From NCBI GenBank assembly GCA_041391925.1, contig JAWKNA010000006.1:186001-250000 (forward strand): a stretch of 64,000 bases of DNA, written 5' to 3'. The stretch comes from JBPOFM01 sp041391925. Lineage in GTDB: Bacteria > Bacteroidota > Bacteroidia > Flavobacteriales > Flavobacteriaceae. This document shows positions 27,066-35,417 of the stretch, piece by piece; the first letter of the stretch is position 1; each line of letters begins with the position of its first letter. The notes below the pieces were generated by a model. The model was not told the origin of the DNA and did no database searches. It saw only the letters and a list, made by a program, of their open reading frames with translations. Made by a program: the position numbers and the translations under genes.

Positions 27066-27467
27066 CTAATCGTTAGAGCGTTTTGATTTGTAAGGTGTAT
27101 CGCTATTGAGTGCTCCAATGAATTCAACTAAATCTTCAGTAAGTTGCAGTTTGACAAAGTCGGTACTGTCTTTAATTACTACTTCTTGGGGTTCAAAGCC
27201 CAAATAGGTAACAAGCAATACATCTCCAGTTTTGAGTGGTTGTGGAAATGTGAATTCACCTTTTGCATCAGTAGCTGTACCTGTTTTAGTGCCTTTTAAG
27301 ATGATACTGGCACTTTCTAGAGGTCCGTCAGAATTGGTAATGACGCCTTTAATGGTTCGTCCTTGCTGTGCATTTACAAAATTGAATGATACTAAAGAAA
27401 ATAGCAACATCATAACAATACCTAAAGTGGAAATTGTTGTTTTGGGTAATTTTACTTGTGTTTCCAT
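27066..27467 (-). CDS. Small exported CarboxypepD_reg-like protein
   Basis: Protein of 133 aa: an N-terminal segment METQVKLPKTTIST and a hydrophobic signal (LGIVMMLLFSLVSFNFVNAQ), then a single CarboxypepD_reg-like beta sandwich (IKGVITNSDGPLESASIILK; KGEFTFPQPLKTGDVLLVTY; TDFVKLQLTEDLVEFIG). It is the isolated N-terminal module of TonB-dependent receptors without plug or barrel, so it may be a binding or docking domain. The ATG at 27465-27467 is preferred; an open extension of 45 codons upstream does not look coding. It precedes the transglutaminase-like gene by 25 bp. Confidence 0.82.
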   Translation of the reverse strand: METQVKLPKTTISTLGIVMMLLFSLVSFNFVNAQQGRTIKGVITNSDGPLESASIILKGTKTGTATDAKGEFTFPQPLKTGDVLLVTYLGFEPQEVVIKDSTDFVKLQLTEDLVEFIGALNSDTPYKSKRSND

Positions 27468-27622
27468 TATAATATATATTTTGTTTGTATCAAATCTAGT
27501 TTCAAATAATGCGTAAAAAAAATATCTTTTAGTAAACTGGTACTTTGGATGAGTGAAGGTAGTTATTTTTGTAATGAATGACAATATAATTAACAGTAAC
27601 ACATTAATTTAAAACCCAATCA

Positions 27623-28126
27623 CTAATTCATAGGATACATAAAATATTCTACTAATTTAAACTTCAATTCTTTTCCATCCACAAATTCGTAGGTCAAGAA
27701 CATCTCTCCCCAATGCTTACCATCTGTAAAGTTTGCAATGAGCCACTTATGGTTGAGCAATCGAATACTATTAATGAGCATTTTATTTTTGGTCATTGAT
27801 ACATAGGGCACAATGGGATGGTCGTCGCCTTCGTAGTCATTTAATTTGTAAAGCTCGTCTTTGATAAAAGGTATCAGCTCCATCGAATTGTAGCCTTGAT
27901 TTTCAAAGTAATCAAGTGCGTCATCATCATACTGCAAGTCGAACAAACGCATTTCAGAAATCGTTTCATTCAATACACCAATGGAATCTTGATAACGTTC
28001 CGCTCTGGCTTCTGCTTTTTGGATGTCAGTTTCGTAACTCTCCAGGATATGTTTGGAGTTCACATATTGAAAAATCACCAACAATACGCTGAATATAAAC
28101 AGATACATAAAAATTTTACTCTTCAT
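27623..28126 (-). CDS. Membrane-anchored protein of unknown function
   Basis: Protein of 167 aa with one N-terminal membrane helix (KIFMYLFIFSVLLVIFQYV), a short coiled coil (SYETDIQKAEARAERYQDSI) and a compact C-terminal domain (SMTKNKMLINSIRLLNHKWL; TDGKHWGEMFLTYEFVDG). No known motif was recognised. Its start is 4 bp after the stop of the MBL-fold gene (28131), on the same strand, so it belongs to that operon as the second gene. Confidence 0.75.
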   Translation of the reverse strand: MKSKIFMYLFIFSVLLVIFQYVNSKHILESYETDIQKAEARAERYQDSIGVLNETISEMRLFDLQYDDDALDYFENQGYNSMELIPFIKDELYKLNDYEGDDHPIVPYVSMTKNKMLINSIRLLNHKWLIANFTDGKHWGEMFLTYEFVDGKELKFKLVEYFMYPMN

Positions 28127-28130
28127 TTTT

Positions 28131-28892
28131 TCAAACTGTTATTTGCAAACTATCATAGGCCAAAAAAACGTTTTCTGGCAGTTTTTGTTGTACCTCATCA
28201 TGAAATCCCATCCAATGACTGATGTGAGTCAAATAAGCTTTTTCTGGATTAACTTTTTTGATCAACTCCAAAGCTTGTGACAATGTAAAATGGGAAATGT
28301 GTTCTTTCTCTCTCAAGGCATTCACCACCAAAACCTTCAAGCCTTTTAACTTTTCAATTTCTTCGTCTTCAATCGTTTTGAAATCGGTAAGGTAAGCAAA
28401 ATCCCCAAACCGAAAACCAAAGACCTGCAGTTGATAATGCCATCCATTGATGGGTACTACATTCAACCCTCCAAGCTCAAAAGTTTTATTTTCAATCTTA
28501 AAACAGTGTACCCCAGGTGCTCCAGCATATTTATTTTGGGTTTCAAAGATGTAGTCAAAACGTCGCTGCAATGCTTTTATGACACGTTCGTGCGCATATA
28601 TGGGTATATCTCCTTGTTTAAAATAGAATGGACGGATGTCATCAAGCCCAGCCGTATGGTCAGCATGCTCGTGGGTAAAGATGATGCCGTCTATTTTGTC
28701 GATACCTGCGTTCAACATTTGTTGGCGGAAGTCAGGCCCACAGTCCACAACATAAGCATATGTGTTCCATTCCACTAGAATCGAAACGCGTAATCGCTTA
28801 TCTTTGGGGTTGTTGCTCAAACATACTGGATGGTCACTTCCTATAACAGGAATTCCTTGCGAGGTGCCAGTGCCTAAAAACGTAATCTTCAA
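28131..28892 (-). CDS. Metallo-beta-lactamase fold hydrolase (PhnP/lipoyltransferase-associated type)
   Basis: Cytoplasmic phosphodiesterase-like enzyme of 253 aa. It begins with KITFLGTGTSQGIPVIGSDH, carries the metal motif THEHADHTAGLDDIRP near residue 75, and a later ligand histidine in LTHISHWMGFHDE. This is the PhnP-like subgroup. The start is given as TTG 28890-28892: it puts the family-typical MKITFLGTGTS at the N-terminus, and a minus-strand -7 element (TACTTTTG, 28917 to 28910) lies between it and the only upstream ATG (28937). With that ATG the protein would be 15 residues longer. The substrate is unknown. Confidence 0.85.
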   Translation of the reverse strand: MKITFLGTGTSQGIPVIGSDHPVCLSNNPKDKRLRVSILVEWNTYAYVVDCGPDFRQQMLNAGIDKIDGIIFTHEHADHTAGLDDIRPFYFKQGDIPIYAHERVIKALQRRFDYIFETQNKYAGAPGVHCFKIENKTFELGGLNVVPINGWHYQLQVFGFRFGDFAYLTDFKTIEDEEIEKLKGLKVLVVNALREKEHISHFTLSQALELIKKVNPEKAYLTHISHWMGFHDEVQQKLPENVFLAYDSLQITV

Positions 28893-28927
28893 GTGTGATA
28901 AGTTTCCAACAAAAGTAAGTTTATTTT

Positions 28928-28957
28928 TTTGTATCACTATTCAAATTGATACCTTTG
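28928..28957 (+). promoter_or_regulatory. Promoter of the 28983 gene (-33 TTTG, -7 TACCTTTG)
   Basis: TTTG at 28928-28931, an 18-bp spacer and TACCTTTG at 28950-28957 fit both parts of the flavobacterial promoter consensus. The predicted start of transcription is about 7 bp further, leaving a leader of roughly 20 nt before ATG 28983. Confidence 0.65.
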
Positions 28958-28982
28958 TAACGTACCATACTCAAACTACACA

Positions 28983-30434
28983 ATGGAAATCACCTTAAAA
29001 GGAGACAGGGAATTTGAAGAGATCCCGTCGTTAAAGACCAAGGCACTTCGCATCAACCTTAACGAGAACATCTATGGAACCTTTGCCGAAATTGGTGCTG
29101 GTCAAGAAACCGTGCGCCATTTCTTCAGGGCTGGAGGCGGTTCTGGCACCATCGCAAAAGCAATGTCTGCCTATGACAAGGACTTTAGTGATGCCATTTA
29201 TGGTATGGAAGATGACGGACGTTATGTGACCGAAGCCCGTTTAAGAAAAATGTTGATTCATGAAATTACGCTTATCGAAGAACGAATCACTAGGGATAAA
29301 CATCCTAACAAAATGTTCTTTGCCTTTGCAAATACGGTCACTACTATTGATTTTGCCAAACAATACAAAGGCCATGGTTGGGTTGGAATCAAATTTCAAG
29401 TTGAACCAGAGCAAGAATACAATGATATTGTGCTCCATGTCCGTTTTAAGGAAAATGATGCGCGACTGCAACAGGAAACCCTTGGCATCCTTGGAACAAA
29501 CTTGATTTACGGTGCCTATTACAAACACCACGAACCAAAAAAATTGTTGCGCTATCTCTATGACCACCTCGATAAAGACCAATTGGAGATAGATACCATT
29601 AACTTTTCGGGTCCAGCGTTTGAAAACGTTGACAACCGATTGATGAGCCTGCAACTGGTGAAAAATGCTATGACAGACGCGGTAATGTTCGCACCTGATG
29701 GCAATAATGTGTTGCCTGCAAGAGTACTTTACAAAAAGAATATTTTGGCGTTGCGTGGTAGTTTTAGACCTGTTACCAAAGTAAACATAGACATGTTCCA
29801 GAAATCTTATGACATGTTCATCAAGGAAAATAAAGTTGATGTAGATAACACGCAAGTGGTGTTTGAAATTACACTTTCTAATTTAAGGGCCGAAGGTGAA
29901 ATCGATGAACAGGATTTTATGGACCGAGCCAAACTCTTGTGTTCTCTGGGCCATACGGTTTTGATATCAAATTTTCAAGAGTATTATAAATTGGTGGAAT
30001 ATTTTTCACAGTATTCCAAAAACAGAATGGGCTTAGCGATGGGTGTCAACAATTTGGTGGATATTTTTGATGAGAAATACTATCGTCACTTAAGTGGTGG
30101 CATTTTGGAAGCCTTTGGCAAATTGTTCTTTAAGGATTTGCGAGTCTACTTATATCCTATGGAAAATGAAGATGGTACGATAACAAATAGTGAAAACCTC
30201 AAAGTGCATCCTCGTATGAAAGAGCTTTACAAGTTCTTCAAATACAATGGAAAAGTGGTGGATATCACAGACTATGACCATTCCATTCTTTCCATTTTTT
30301 CCCGAACCGTTCTCAAGGCTATTTCCGATGGAAAACCAGGTTGGGAAAGTATGCTACCGGAAGGGGTAGCTAAAATCATCAAAGAGAAAAGCTTGTTTGG
30401 TTTTGAAGCTGAAGAAGTGATGCATGAAGATTAA
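28983..30434 (+). CDS. Conserved cytoplasmic protein of unknown function (often misnamed)
   Basis: Soluble protein of 483 aa with no signal peptide or membrane helix. The N-terminal part is striking: KALRINLNENIYGTFAEIGA, QETVRHFFRAGGGSGTIAKA and SDAIYGMEDDGRYVTEAR. These stretches are strongly conserved among Bacteroidota, where I recall the protein being carried under unrelated names such as TonB-dependent receptor or nicotinate-nucleotide adenylyltransferase. Neither fits: there is no barrel, plug or HxGH motif. The middle and C-terminal parts have no recognised domain. It has its own two-part promoter and is divergent from the MBL-fold gene. No function can be assigned. Confidence 0.8.
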   Translation: MEITLKGDREFEEIPSLKTKALRINLNENIYGTFAEIGAGQETVRHFFRAGGGSGTIAKAMSAYDKDFSDAIYGMEDDGRYVTEARLRKMLIHEITLIEERITRDKHPNKMFFAFANTVTTIDFAKQYKGHGWVGIKFQVEPEQEYNDIVLHVRFKENDARLQQETLGILGTNLIYGAYYKHHEPKKLLRYLYDHLDKDQLEIDTINFSGPAFENVDNRLMSLQLVKNAMTDAVMFAPDGNNVLPARVLYKKNILALRGSFRPVTKVNIDMFQKSYDMFIKENKVDVDNTQVVFEITLSNLRAEGEIDEQDFMDRAKLLCSLGHTVLISNFQEYYKLVEYFSQYSKNRMGLAMGVNNLVDIFDEKYYRHLSGGILEAFGKLFFKDLRVYLYPMENEDGTITNSENLKVHPRMKELYKFFKYNGKVVDITDYDHSILSIFSRTVLKAISDGKPGWESMLPEGVAKIIKEKSLFGFEAEEVMHED

Positions 30435-30446
30435 AAAAAACTTCCT

Positions 30447-31076
30447 TTAAACCACATACAAAAATATCATCAAGTAATGGCAAATGGCTCCTCCTAGCAC
30501 AAACAGATGCCAAATGACATGGTTATATGGTATACGTTCAATAGCATAGAATACAATTCCTATCGTATAGAATGCACCACCTGCAAACAATAATGCTACA
30601 CCATTGGTGCCAATCAGGCCTGAAAGATTGGAAAAATCAAACACAATCAACCAACCCATCACAAGATACAATAAGGTGGAAAAAATTTCAAACTTTCCGG
30701 TAAAGAACAGTTTCAAGATCAATCCAAATCCAGCAATGGCCCAAACAATCCAAAACAATTGCCATCCCAAACTTTCATTCAGCCCAATCAAGGTAACTGG
30801 TGTATAAGTGCCTGCAATCAAGACATAAATACTGATATGGTCAATGATCCTGAAATAATGTTTGCGTTTCTCCCCTTTTACCGAATGGTATAACGTTGAG
30901 GCAGAGAACAGAAGAATTATGGATAGCCCATAAAGTACGACACTAAACAAGCTCCAATCTGTTTTGTGTTTTGTAAAGCTAATCAAGATTACCAATCCTG
31001 CAACTCCCAACAATGCACCCAAACCATGTGTCCAAGCATTGAGTCGTTCTTCCAAGACCGATTGCTGTCGCTTCAT
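30447..31076 (-). CDS. Hemolysin III / PAQR family membrane protein
   Basis: Membrane protein of 209 aa with seven helices, of the PAQR superfamily that includes bacterial hemolysin III and adiponectin receptors. Conserved metal-site and family residues are present: NAWTHGLGALLGVAGLVIL at the N-terminus, SASTLYHSVKGEKRKHYFRI, DHISIYVLIAGTYTPVTLI and the final helix HLFVLGGAICHYLMIF. Bacterial members have been linked to hydrolase-like or stress functions; haemolysis is not expected from this sequence alone. Its start is 1 bp after the DUF4294 gene stop on the same strand, so the two form an operon. Confidence 0.9.
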   Translation of the reverse strand: MKRQQSVLEERLNAWTHGLGALLGVAGLVILISFTKHKTDWSLFSVVLYGLSIILLFSASTLYHSVKGEKRKHYFRIIDHISIYVLIAGTYTPVTLIGLNESLGWQLFWIVWAIAGFGLILKLFFTGKFEIFSTLLYLVMGWLIVFDFSNLSGLIGTNGVALLFAGGAFYTIGIVFYAIERIPYNHVIWHLFVLGGAICHYLMIFLYVV

Positions 31077-31751
31077 CTAATTACCAACTTTTGCTGCCCA
31101 TTTATCCTTTATGGCATAGTAATCTATTGGAAATGCTGGATTTTGTCGTTGTAAACGACCTTCCTGAAAAGCTCGCAAAAGTATGTCCTCTATCATAAAA
31201 TCTTCAGCAACATTTTCTGGGTCAAACTCTTTTTTTAAGGAAATGTCAAAAAGTTTTGCCGTGTTGTTCATCCAAAATGCTTTCCACCCGCTCCGTAAGT
31301 CTTTTATAAGTTCAAAAGTTGTTTCCCCAGTCTGTCGATGCATCAGCTTTACCAGGATTTGACCTTCAGTTCTTGTAAGCTTTTTTAATTCTTCAGTAAA
31401 CTCATCTTCAATATATCTCTGGATGACTTTGGTATACTGACGTTTATCACTTTTCTTTTCCAAAGTAGCCAAACGTGCATTGAGTTCAACCAAACGTTCT
31501 GCAGCCAATTTTGCATAAGGATAAACTTTTAGGGTTTTACGTTTTAAAATCAAATAACGGATACGTTCCTCCTTGGTTGCAAACCGTTGTTTTCCCATAA
31601 GATACACTTCGTTCAATTGAATGACCGAAACTGCAATAGAATCACCATCAATAATATAGTAATCAACAGCAGTGGAATCCTTTACAATAGGTTCTATTTG
31701 CCCAAACATTAGTACTGGGTAAAGAAAAAGAATGTAAAAGAGTTTGTTCAT
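31077..31751 (-). CDS. DUF4294 family exported protein
   Basis: Exported protein of 224 aa, function unknown. A signal peptide ends at LMFGQ near residue 17; the family block is LNEVYLMGKQRFATKEERIR, ILKRKTLKVYPYAKLAAERL, RYIEDEFTEELKKLTRTEGQ and LVKLMHRQTGETTFELIKDL. The mature part is helical and highly charged. ATG at 31749-31751 is used because it begins the signal (MNKLFYILFLYPVLMFGQ); the ATG six codons upstream is possible. The hemolysin III gene follows immediately. Confidence 0.86.
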   Translation of the reverse strand: MNKLFYILFLYPVLMFGQIEPIVKDSTAVDYYIIDGDSIAVSVIQLNEVYLMGKQRFATKEERIRYLILKRKTLKVYPYAKLAAERLVELNARLATLEKKSDKRQYTKVIQRYIEDEFTEELKKLTRTEGQILVKLMHRQTGETTFELIKDLRSGWKAFWMNNTAKLFDISLKKEFDPENVAEDFMIEDILLRAFQEGRLQRQNPAFPIDYYAIKDKWAAKVGN

Positions 31752-31863
31752 AGCAAGTAACTTCTCCAAAATCGTTCCAAAAACGAATGTAAAATTAACA
31801 ATTTACATACGTAATAACCTTAAAATAGTATTAATATTATTAATTTAGGCAAAAATTTTATTC

Positions 31864-32955
31864 ATGGCAAAGAAGAGCATTTTAGACAAAAAATCCCTAA
31901 AATTTTTAGAAAACTATTTAAATAATGCCTCACCAACAGGTTACGAATGGACTGGACAAAAGATATGGATGGACTACCTAAAACCTTATGTGGATGAGTT
32001 CATCACCGACACCTACGGAACCGCTGTGGGAGTCATAAATCCTAAAGCAAAATATAAAGTAGTCATTGAAGGACATGCTGATGAAATTTCATGGTACGTC
32101 AACTATATTACTGATAATGGTTTAATCCATGTTATCCGTAATGGTGGTAGCGACCATATGATTGCACCAAGCAAAGTGGTCAACATCCATACAAAAAATG
32201 GTATTGTCAAAGGTGTTTTTGGTTGGCCTGCCATCCATACACGAAGTAAAGAAAAAGAAGAAGTGCCGAAAATCGAAAATATTACCATAGACGTTGGTGC
32301 AAAAGACAAAGAAGAGGTCGAGAAAATGGGCGTTCATGTAGGGTGTGTCATTACCTATCCTGATGAGTTCCATATTTTGAATGGCGACAAATTTGTTTGC
32401 AGAGCACTCGATAACAGGATGGGAGGATTTATGATTTCACAAGTAGCCAGACTGCTTCACGAAAACAAAAAGAAATTGCCGTTTGGTTTATATGTTACGA
32501 ATTCCGTTCAGGAAGAAATCGGTTTGCGAGGTGCAGAAATGATTACACAACGCATCAAACCAAATGTTGCCATCGTAACTGATGTGACGCACGATACCAC
32601 AACACCAATGATTGACAAGAAGAAAGAAGGCCATTTGGAACTTGGTAAAGGCCCAGTGGTAGCTTATGCACCAGCTGTACAGCAAAAACTTCGTGATTTG
32701 ATTACTGATACTGCCGAAAAAAGGAAAATTCCCTTCCAACGTTCGGCATGCTCAAGAGCGACAGGAACGGATACCGATGCCTTTGCCTACAGCAATGGTG
32801 GCGTGGCTAGTGCACTGATTTCGTTGCCGCTTCGTTATATGCACACCACAGTTGAAATGGTGCATCGTGATGATGTTGAGAACGTGATTCAGTTGATTTA
32901 TGAATCACTTTTGAATATTAAAAACGGGGACAACTTTAGTTATTTTAAAAACTAA
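31864..32955 (+). CDS. M42 family aminopeptidase (glutamyl aminopeptidase/PepA-like)
   Basis: Cytoplasmic zinc or cobalt aminopeptidase of 363 aa that trims N-terminal residues from peptides. Metal and catalytic motifs are in order: VIEGHADEISWYVNYI, DNGLIHVIRNGGSDH, bridging aspartate in RALDNRMGGF, catalytic glutamates in TNSVQEEIGLRGAEM, DVTHDTTTP, and the last ligand in YMHTTVEMVHRDDVEN. The full length is typical; members form large tetrahedral dodecamers. The next gene starts one base after its stop (32956), so the aminotransferase is co-transcribed. Confidence 0.93.
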   Translation: MAKKSILDKKSLKFLENYLNNASPTGYEWTGQKIWMDYLKPYVDEFITDTYGTAVGVINPKAKYKVVIEGHADEISWYVNYITDNGLIHVIRNGGSDHMIAPSKVVNIHTKNGIVKGVFGWPAIHTRSKEKEEVPKIENITIDVGAKDKEEVEKMGVHVGCVITYPDEFHILNGDKFVCRALDNRMGGFMISQVARLLHENKKKLPFGLYVTNSVQEEIGLRGAEMITQRIKPNVAIVTDVTHDTTTPMIDKKKEGHLELGKGPVVAYAPAVQQKLRDLITDTAEKRKIPFQRSACSRATGTDTDAFAYSNGGVASALISLPLRYMHTTVEMVHRDDVENVIQLIYESLLNIKNGDNFSYFKN

Positions 32956-34113
32956 ATGACATTAGCCGAACAAAAACATCTGTTTGACCTTCCGGATGAA
33001 GTCACCTACTTGAACATCGCGAGTCAGTCGCCTTCATTCAAATCAGTTTATGAAGCAGGCCTGGAAGGTCTCAAGCAAAAGAATCGTCCGTACTTAATTT
33101 CCACATCGGATTACTTTGAACCAGTCGTTGAACTCAAAAAATTATTTGCTCGGTTAATCGACGAAGACGATTTCAATCGTATTGCAAACATTCCATCAGT
33201 ATCTTATGGAATGGCTACAGTTGCAAATAATATTCGATTAAATCCTGGTGACGAAATTTTGTTGATGCACGAACAATTTCCTAGCAACTATTATATATGG
33301 AAACGATTGGCCGACAAATACGATGCAACAATTGTTACCATTGTACCTCCATCTATAAAAAAAGATAGAGCCAAGAAGTGGAATCAAATTATCTTAGACT
33401 CTATTACCGACAAAACCGCAATGGTAGCCATGGGAAATATCCATTGGTCCAATGGCACTTTGTTTGATTTAAAAGCCATTGGCTCAAAAGCAAAACTATT
33501 CGATGCGCTCTTGATTGTTGATGGAAGCCAATCCGTTGGAGCTTTGCCTTTTTCGGTTAAGGAACTACAACCAGATGCCTTGATTTGCGCTGGTTACAAA
33601 TGGATGTTCGGACCTTACGGATGTGGTTATGCCTATTACGGACCCTATTTTGACAATGGAATTCCAATTGAAGAAAATTGGACCAATCGTTTGCACAGCG
33701 AGAATTTTTCTGGCCTGACACATTATGAGCCTGAGTACAAACCTCTTTCCAATCGTTACTCTGTGGGTGAAAGTGGGAATTTCATTTATATAAAAATGCA
33801 AATCCAAGCCTTGAAGCAAGTTCTGGAATGGACACCAAAAGCCATTCAAGCGTATTGCAAAACTATTTCTTCCGAAGCTGTTTTGGAACTGCAAAAATTA
33901 GGCTGTCAAATTGAAGATGCCAATTATCGAACCCATCATCTATTTGGGATAGAATTACCCGAAAATTTGGACCTTAAAATTCTAAAATCTGCTTTGCAAA
34001 GGGACAATATCTTTGTGTCTTTTAGAGGACGTTATATCCGGATTTCTTGCCATGTTTTCAATACCAAAGCCGATTTTAAAAAACTCGTTGATTGCATAAC
34101 ATCCGTATTTTAA
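32956..34113 (+). CDS. Class V aminotransferase-fold PLP enzyme
   Basis: PLP-dependent enzyme of 385 aa of the class V (SufS/kynureninase-like) fold. The cofactor-binding segment VDGSQSVGALPFSVKELQPD and the PLP lysine in CAGYKWMFGPYGCGYAYY are clear. The substrate cannot be read from sequence; family members include cysteine desulfurases, isopenicillin N epimerases and kynureninases. The reactive cysteine loop typical of SufS is not apparent. It directly follows the M42 peptidase gene and is followed after 9 bp by a NUDIX gene. Confidence 0.88.
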   Translation: MTLAEQKHLFDLPDEVTYLNIASQSPSFKSVYEAGLEGLKQKNRPYLISTSDYFEPVVELKKLFARLIDEDDFNRIANIPSVSYGMATVANNIRLNPGDEILLMHEQFPSNYYIWKRLADKYDATIVTIVPPSIKKDRAKKWNQIILDSITDKTAMVAMGNIHWSNGTLFDLKAIGSKAKLFDALLIVDGSQSVGALPFSVKELQPDALICAGYKWMFGPYGCGYAYYGPYFDNGIPIEENWTNRLHSENFSGLTHYEPEYKPLSNRYSVGESGNFIYIKMQIQALKQVLEWTPKAIQAYCKTISSEAVLELQKLGCQIEDANYRTHHLFGIELPENLDLKILKSALQRDNIFVSFRGRYIRISCHVFNTKADFKKLVDCITSVF

Positions 34114-34122
34114 AAAATTTAA

Positions 34123-34683
34123 GTGGAAGAATTTATAGACATCGTCACTAAAGAAGGAAAACCGACCGGAAAGTGTTGCCCAAAATCCGAAATCCACGCC
34201 AAAGGGTATTATCATAATACGGCTCATATTTGGTTCTTTACAAAAGATGGACATATTTTATTGGCCCAAAGAGCAGCATCCAAAACATTGCATCCATTAC
34301 TTTGGGATGTTTCTGTCGCAGGACACGTGGATGCAGGTGAAACCATTGAAGAAGGTGCTATAAGAGAAATCAAGGAAGAGATTGGTTTGTATCTTGATAC
34401 CAATGATTTATACAAGATAGGTGTTTTTGAATGTTTTCAAAGGTATGATAATGGAATTATAGATAATGAATTTCACCATACCTATCTTTCTGAATTAAAA
34501 ATTGGACTTGACCAATTAACGCCGCAAGAAGGCGAAGTTGAAAGTCTAAAATTGGTGAGTTTCAAAAAGTATGCTTCAATTTTGAACCATATTGGAGATA
34601 ACAACCATTTTGTGGCGACAAATAAAAAATATTATGAAGTAGTGTATAATGCCATTCTAAACTATAGAAACCAATTAAAATGA
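34123..34683 (+). CDS. NUDIX hydrolase
   Basis: Cytoplasmic hydrolase of 186 aa acting on a nucleoside diphosphate linked to another group. The Nudix box is complete: G-H-V-D-A-G-E, then seven residues, then REIKEEIGL (Gx5Ex7REUxEExGU). The upstream segment LLAQRAASKTLHPLLWDVSV resembles isopentenyl-diphosphate isomerase-like and YfcD-type Nudix proteins; a true isomerase cannot be excluded. The start is GTG 34123, and no ATG is suitable. The last 4 bp overlap the PrsW gene (ATGA at 34680), a sign of coupled translation. Confidence 0.88.
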   Translation: MEEFIDIVTKEGKPTGKCCPKSEIHAKGYYHNTAHIWFFTKDGHILLAQRAASKTLHPLLWDVSVAGHVDAGETIEEGAIREIKEEIGLYLDTNDLYKIGVFECFQRYDNGIIDNEFHHTYLSELKIGLDQLTPQEGEVESLKLVSFKKYASILNHIGDNNHFVATNKKYYEVVYNAILNYRNQLK

Positions 34684-35387
34684 CCCTAATTTTATCTGCA
34701 ATTGCACCAATCATTTTTGTTTTAGTGTTTATATATTTTATGGACAAATATGAAAAGGAACCAGTAAGATTATTGCTTTCCAATTTTTTCCTTGGTGCTA
34801 TTGTCAGTATCATTATCACTACGCTTCTGTATGTAATTATTGATATTCCACTACCATTGCGAGACCATACAAGCGTATTTGAACAATTTATAAAGGCTTT
34901 TTTTGTGGTTGGGCTTACCGAAGAATTCAGCAAATACATTATCGTTCGTTATTATGCACAGCCTCACAAGGAATTTAATGAGCCGTTCGATGGCATTGTC
35001 TATGCCGTTATGGTATCCATGGGTTTCGCAGCAACAGAGAACATCATGTATGTCTATCAAGGTGGTATGGGAACTGCGTTGATTCGAGCATTTACAGCTG
35101 TTCCAGCTCATGCTACTTTTGCCATTTTGATGGGGTATTACGTTGGAAAAGCTAAATTTTCAAATAACAGATTTGTATTAAATCTTTGCGGGCTGTTTCT
35201 GGCAGCATTATTTCATGGTGCCTATGATTTCTTTTTATTCATTGATTTTATTCAGGGAATTTGGATTGGTGCGTTTATCTCGCTCTTTATAGGAATTCTC
35301 TTGGCAAGAAAAGCTATTATTCGCCACCAATTAAATTCTCACTTTAAAGTTCCGGTTGAATCTGGCGATGACAATATTCAGATTTAG
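34680..35387 (+). CDS. PrsW family intramembrane metalloprotease
   Basis: Polytopic membrane protein of 235 aa with seven helices. It carries the conserved glutamate and histidine residues of the PrsW/CAAX-protease clan: TEEFSKYIIVRYY, GFAATENIMYVYQGG, VPAHATFAILMGYYVG and FHGAYDFFLF. In Bacillus PrsW cuts an anti-sigma factor; no anti-sigma gene is next to this one, so the substrate is unknown. Translationally coupled to the NUDIX gene by a 4-bp overlap; the CBS/DUF294 gene starts 30 bp further. Confidence 0.88.
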   Translation: MTLILSAIAPIIFVLVFIYFMDKYEKEPVRLLLSNFFLGAIVSIIITTLLYVIIDIPLPLRDHTSVFEQFIKAFFVVGLTEEFSKYIIVRYYAQPHKEFNEPFDGIVYAVMVSMGFAATENIMYVYQGGMGTALIRAFTAVPAHATFAILMGYYVGKAKFSNNRFVLNLCGLFLAALFHGAYDFFLFIDFIQGIWIGAFISLFIGILLARKAIIRHQLNSHFKVPVESGDDNIQI

Positions 35388-35417
35388 ATTTAGAGGTTTT
35401 TAATTAATTTAGTAAGC

